Source: CF-161 sp035638495
GTDB taxonomy: Bacteria > Chloroflexota > Dormibacteria > Dormibacterales > Dormibacteraceae
Direction: 5' to 3'
NCBI GenBank assembly: GCA_035638495.1
Contig: DASQZW010000124.1
Coordinates: 1-16,316, forward strand
Length of the DNA: 16,316 nucleotides
Numbering within the stretch: the stretch's first letter is position 1; each line of letters begins with the position of its first letter. A program made the position numbers and the translations under genes. Shown here piece by piece: positions 13,614 through 16,316 of this stretch. Under the pieces are notes generated by a model that was not told where the DNA came from, did not search any database, and saw only the letters and a list, made by a program, of their open reading frames with translations.

Positions 13614-14627
13614 CTACCGGCCGACGCGGAAGAACACGACGTCGCCGTCGTGGACGCCGTATTCGCGCCCCTCGACGCGCAGGCGGCCCGCCGAGCGCAG
13701 CGCCTCCATCGAGCCGGCCGCGACCAGCTCGTCCACCGACGTCACCTCCGCCCGGATGAAGTGCTTCTCGAAGTCGGAGTGGATGACGCCCGCGGCCACC
13801 GGGGCCGGCGCCTCCGCCTCGCACGGCCAGGCCCGCACCTCCGGCTCGCCCGCGGTGAAGAACGTGATGAGCCCCCCGGCGTCCCAGACCGCGCGCGCCA
13901 CCGCGTCCAGGCTGGCGTCGGTCAGCCCGTACGTCTGCCGCATCTCCAGCGCGTCGGCGGCGTCCAGCTCGCCCAGCTCCGCCTCCAGGCGGGCGTCGAC
14001 CACGAGCGCCCGCCAGCCGCGCTCGGCGGCGAACCTGCGCACGTGCTCGGCCGGGTCCCCGCCGTCGGGCAGCAGGTCCTCGCCAACGTTGGCGATCACC
14101 ACCGAGGGCTTCGCCGACACCGGGAAGAGCGGGCTCAGGTGGCCCGTCGCCTCGTCGTCCAGCGTCAGCGTTGCGAGCGCCCTGCCTTCGTCCAGGTGCG
14201 CCTTGGCCCGCTCCAGCGCGGCCAGCTCGCCCGCGCCCTGTTTGCGCCCCGCGCGGACCTCGCGGCCGACCACGTCCAGGCGCTTCTCGACCGAGGCCAG
14301 GTCGGTGAGCGCCAGGTCCAGCTCCAGGCCCTCGAGGTCGGCGACGGGGTCTGGCTGCGGGCCGAAGCAGCGGACGAGCTTGATCACCACGTCGGCCTCG
14401 CGCGCCGCCGCGATGCGCTGGGCCCGGCTGCCCGGCGGCGCGTCGGCCAGGCGCACCTGCGCGGGCACCACCCTCCTGGGGTGCACGGCCCCGGCGAGTC
14501 GTTCGAGGCGCTCGTCGGGCACGTCCACCATGCCCACGCCGTCGGCGCCGCGTCCGCCGGTCAGGGCGTTGAACAGCGTGGTCTTGCCCGACCCGGGCGG
14601 GCCGACGATGGCGATGCTGACAGGCAT
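13614..14627 (-). CDS. Divergent YchF/OLA1-family P-loop protein with reduced switch regions
   Basis: 337 residues, about 26 fewer than canonical YchF. The P-loop is GPPGSGKTT (9-17) where YchF has GLPNVGKST. VDVPDERLERLAGAV then PRRVVPA (34-56) and EADVVIKLVRCFG (77-89) are plainly YchF-like. The nucleotide-specificity motif is NVGE (180-183), the OLA1/YchF type that favours ATP. The C-terminal DUF933/TGS-like domain is well kept: FFTAGEPEVRAW, AAGVIHSDFEKHFIRAEV, and GREYGVHDGDVVFFR. The missing residues are in the switch I loop (only about 10 residues between LTGGRG and VDVPDE) and in the G3 DxAGLvkGAs...GLGN loop, here just DAPPGSR. YchF proteins bind ribosomes and respond to oxidative stress. 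The start is 4 bp after the lysC stop, so they are an operon. Confidence 0.85.
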   Translation of the reverse strand: MPVSIAIVGPPGSGKTTLFNALTGGRGADGVGMVDVPDERLERLAGAVHPRRVVPAQVRLADAPPGSRAQRIAAAREADVVIKLVRCFGPQPDPVADLEGLELDLALTDLASVEKRLDVVGREVRAGRKQGAGELAALERAKAHLDEGRALATLTLDDEATGHLSPLFPVSAKPSVVIANVGEDLLPDGGDPAEHVRRFAAERGWRALVVDARLEAELGELDAADALEMRQTYGLTDASLDAVARAVWDAGGLITFFTAGEPEVRAWPCEAEAPAPVAAGVIHSDFEKHFIRAEVTSVDELVAAGSMEALRSAGRLRVEGREYGVHDGDVVFFRVGR

Positions 14628-14631
14628 CGGC

Positions 14632-15858
14632 TCAGGCCGGGGTGGCCGGCACCTGGTCGAGCTCGAAGGCGGCGTGGAGCGCCCGGACGGCGGCCTCGGC
14701 CAGCTCCTGCTGAACGATGCAGGTGATGCGGATCTCGGACGTGCTGATCATCTCGATGTTGATGTTGGAGTCCGCCAGCGTCCGGAACATGCGCGCCGCG
14801 ACGCCCGGCGTGTTGAGCATGCCGGTGCCGACCAGGGACACCTTGGCCAGGCCGCTGGAGTGGTTCACGCCGTCGGCCTCCACGTGCGTCACGGCTGGCT
14901 CGACCAGCTTCAGCGCGCGGCGCAGCTCGGACTCGGCGACGGTGAACGTCAGGTCCGTGTGCTCCTCGCTGGACACGTTCTGGACGATCACGTCGACCGA
15001 GATCCCGGCGGCGCTCAGCGGCTCGAAGACGGCCGCCGCGACGCCTGGCCGGTCTGGCACGCCCCGGACGGTCACCTTGGCGACTCCCAGCTCGTGAGCC
15101 ACGCTGCGGACGCGATTCCTGTCTTCCATCGGGACCTCGGAGACGATCATGGTACCCGGCCGCTTGTGGAAGCTGGACCGGACGTGGATGGCCACGCCGT
15201 ACAGCTCGCCGATCTCTACCGCCCTGGGGTGCATCACGCGCGCGCCGACCGCCGCCATCTCCAGGATCTCCTCGTACGCGATGTACGGGAGCATGCGTGC
15301 GTTCGGCTCGACGCGCGGGTCGGCCGTCATGATGCCGTCCACGTCGGTGTAGATCTCGCACGCCCGGGCGCCGAGCGCGGCCGCGAGCGCCACGGCGGTG
15401 GTATCCGAGCCGCCCCTGCCCAGCGTCGTGATCTCCAGGTCCTCGGTGGCGCCCTGGAAGCCGGCGATGACCGGCACCCGGCCGCCGTCCAGCGCCTCGC
15501 GGATCCGCGTCGGTTGAATCTCGCGGATCCGCGCCCGCGAGTGGTGGTTGCTGGTGCGGACGCCGGCCTGCGCGCCGCTCAGCGAGACGGCGGGAACCCC
15601 CATGCCCTGCAGGCACATGGCGACCAGGGGTGCGGTGATGGTCTCCCCGTTCGCGACCAGCATGTCCAGCTCGCGCGGCGCGGGGTCGTCGCTGATCTGG
15701 CGGGCGAGCGAGATCAGCCGGTCGGTCGTGTGGCCCATGGCCGAGACGACGGCCACGACCTGCTCACCGGACGCGACCGTGGCCGCGATCCGCTTGCTGA
15801 CCCGCCGGATGCGGCTGGCGCTGCCGACAGACGTCCCGCCGTACTTCTGGACGATCAT
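14632..15858 (-). CDS. lysC: Aspartate kinase with two ACT domains
   Basis: 408 residues, the usual size for monofunctional aspartokinase alpha subunits. It phosphorylates aspartate, the first step to Lys, Thr, Met, Ile and diaminopimelate. The kinase domain starts VQKYGGTSVGS (3-13) and includes LVANGETITAPL, LSGAQAGVRT, TTLGRGGSDTTAVALAAAL and EIYTDVDGIMTADPR. Two ACT domains (about 265-335 and 340-400) include GVPDRPGVAAAVFEPLSAAGISVD and VSLVGTGMLNTPGVAARMF-type segments, the usual site of Lys/Thr feedback. The ATG at 15858 has no Shine-Dalgarno sequence. Instead it overlaps the stop of a 5-codon mini-ORF and lies 2 bp from a palindromic repeat (see findings), so its expression may be translationally controlled. 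It follows thrB in the same direction. Confidence 0.97.
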   Translation of the reverse strand: MIVQKYGGTSVGSASRIRRVSKRIAATVASGEQVVAVVSAMGHTTDRLISLARQISDDPAPRELDMLVANGETITAPLVAMCLQGMGVPAVSLSGAQAGVRTSNHHSRARIREIQPTRIREALDGGRVPVIAGFQGATEDLEITTLGRGGSDTTAVALAAALGARACEIYTDVDGIMTADPRVEPNARMLPYIAYEEILEMAAVGARVMHPRAVEIGELYGVAIHVRSSFHKRPGTMIVSEVPMEDRNRVRSVAHELGVAKVTVRGVPDRPGVAAAVFEPLSAAGISVDVIVQNVSSEEHTDLTFTVAESELRRALKLVEPAVTHVEADGVNHSSGLAKVSLVGTGMLNTPGVAARMFRTLADSNINIEMISTSEIRITCIVQQELAEAAVRALHAAFELDQVPATPA

Positions 15859-15860
15859 CC

Positions 15861-15933
15861 GGAAACGCTCATGCGGACCAATGTGCGGTTCCCGTGACCC
15901 GGGAAGCGCTCGTGTGGACCAACGTGCGAATCC
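15861..15933. repeat. Two tandem 32-bp imperfect palindromes in the thrB-lysC gap
   Basis: Copies are at 15861-15892 and 15902-15933 (period 41, 26 of 32 positions identical). Each has 12-nt arms around an 8-nt centre ending GGACCA. Copy 1 pairs at 10 of 12 arm positions, copy 2 at 9 of 12. At arm position 11 the A-T pair of copy 1 is a G-C pair in copy 2, a compensatory change. The first copy ends 2 bp from the lysC start codon. Confidence 0.7.
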
Positions 15934-15940
15934 TCGGCGT

Positions 15941-16316
15941 TCACCCGCGGACGTCGAGGCCCGTCCTGGCCACCTTCGTCACCAGACCGTAGCCGTCATC
16001 CGGCCCGACCTCCTCCATCGCCGCCGCCACGTCCTCGCCCAGCCGGCGCTCGCAGAACGCGAACACGCTCGGGCCTGCGCCCGCCAGGGCGGCGCCGTAC
16101 GCTCCCGCCTCGCGCGCGGCCTCCATCACCTCCTGGACCCACGGGTACAGGGGCAGGCGGTACGGCTGGTGCAGCCGGTCGTCGAGCGCGAGGTCCAGCA
16201 TCGGCCACTGCCGGCTGTGGAGGATCTGGACGAGCGCCGCCACCCGGCCGGCGTTGAAGATCGCGTCCTCGCGGCTCACCTGGGCCGGCAGGACGGCGCG
16301 GGCCTCCTCGGTCGGG
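15941..16316 (-). CDS. thrB: Homoserine kinase (N-terminus missing)
   Basis: The C-terminal 124 residues are present; the gene continues beyond the right edge. Homoserine kinase makes O-phosphohomoserine, the substrate of threonine synthase. The fragment begins PTEEARAVLPAQVSREDAIFN, which is the ThrB segment preceding the C-terminal domain. DRLHQPYRLPL is a strong family signature. ALAGAGPSVFAF is the third GHMP-kinase motif (usually SGAGPT). The end, about 20 residues after VGPDDGYG, is at the normal place. It lies upstream of lysC in the same direction, grouping two aspartate-family steps; thrC and hom are probably beyond the edge. Confidence 0.94.
   Translation of the reverse strand, partial: PTEEARAVLPAQVSREDAIFNAGRVAALVQILHSRQWPMLDLALDDRLHQPYRLPLYPWVQEVMEAAREAGAYGAALAGAGPSVFAFCERRLGEDVAAAMEEVGPDDGYGLVTKVARTGLDVRG

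Noticed and set aside
13603..13615. AGAGC-CCG-GCTCT hairpin at the end of the YchF-like gene as a terminator
   Set aside because: The stem is only 5 bp, it overlaps the stop codon and no T-run follows. The 36-bp gap to lpd looks like ordinary operon spacing.
11577..15897. Two long plus-strand frames (11577-14726 and 13552-15897) opposite lpd, ychF and lysC
   Set aside because: These are low-complexity shadow frames. The minus strand carries complete enzymes with all catalytic motifs in place.
1..16316. Defence system, prophage, transposon or CRISPR array
   Set aside because: No integrase, transposase, nuclease-toxin pair, spacer-repeat periodicity or flanking target duplications were seen. 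Coding content is uniform and mostly housekeeping.

Overview
This is a roughly 70% GC bacterial chromosomal window, densely packed with housekeeping-type genes. Fourteen protein-coding genes are supported; two run off the window edges. I see no rRNA, tRNA, CRISPR array, insertion sequence or phage gene. The gene set, the high GC and the many GTG/TTG starts with weak or absent Shine-Dalgarno sequences suggest an environmental Terrabacteria-type lineage (Actinomycetota, Chloroflexota or a related uncultured phylum). That placement is an inference, not a diagnosis.

Left block (1-3460): a ROK-family sugar kinase (partial) and an HxlR-type regulator lie on the minus strand. They are divergent from a full-length Lon protease on the plus strand. 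An imperfect palindrome sits in the 75-bp divergent gap, and lon ends at a clear intrinsic terminator.

Central block (3529-11341, all minus, transcribed right to left): a small tail-anchored-like membrane protein, a SAM methyltransferase, an ArsA/Get3-like ATPase with an HSP20-like C-terminus, a run of five stem-loops, a small hypothetical protein, an M50 site-2-protease-like membrane metalloprotease, selA, selB, then a 171-bp leader containing two inverted repeats, then a phosphofructokinase with PPi-type active-site residues. Spacing is tight: 7- and 9-bp gaps, a 1-bp gap, a 40-bp overlap and an ATGA overlap. Two transcription units, divided at the stem-loop cluster, are likely. SelA and SelB together indicate selenocysteine decoding, but tRNA-Sec, SelD and any selenoprotein must lie elsewhere.

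Divergent gap (11342-11583): about 240 bp with a perfect 12-bp inverted repeat, a third copy of its core next to a GATAAT box, and a long hairpin. It separates the central block from a plus-strand zinc-ribbon/three-TM protein that converges on lpd.

Right block (12192-16316, all minus): thrB (partial), lysC, a divergent YchF-like P-loop protein, and dihydrolipoyl dehydrogenase. thrB and lysC belong to aspartate-family amino acid synthesis. The 82-bp thrB-lysC gap holds two tandem 32-bp imperfect palindromes with a compensatory base-pair change, and a chain of two overlapping mini-ORFs that leads into the lysC start codon.

The observations most worth a second look are the palindrome/mini-ORF leader of lysC, the five-hairpin array at 8895-9033, the tail-anchored protein next to a Get3-like ATPase, the YchF homologue that has lost both switch regions, and the regulatory repeats at 11380-11565.
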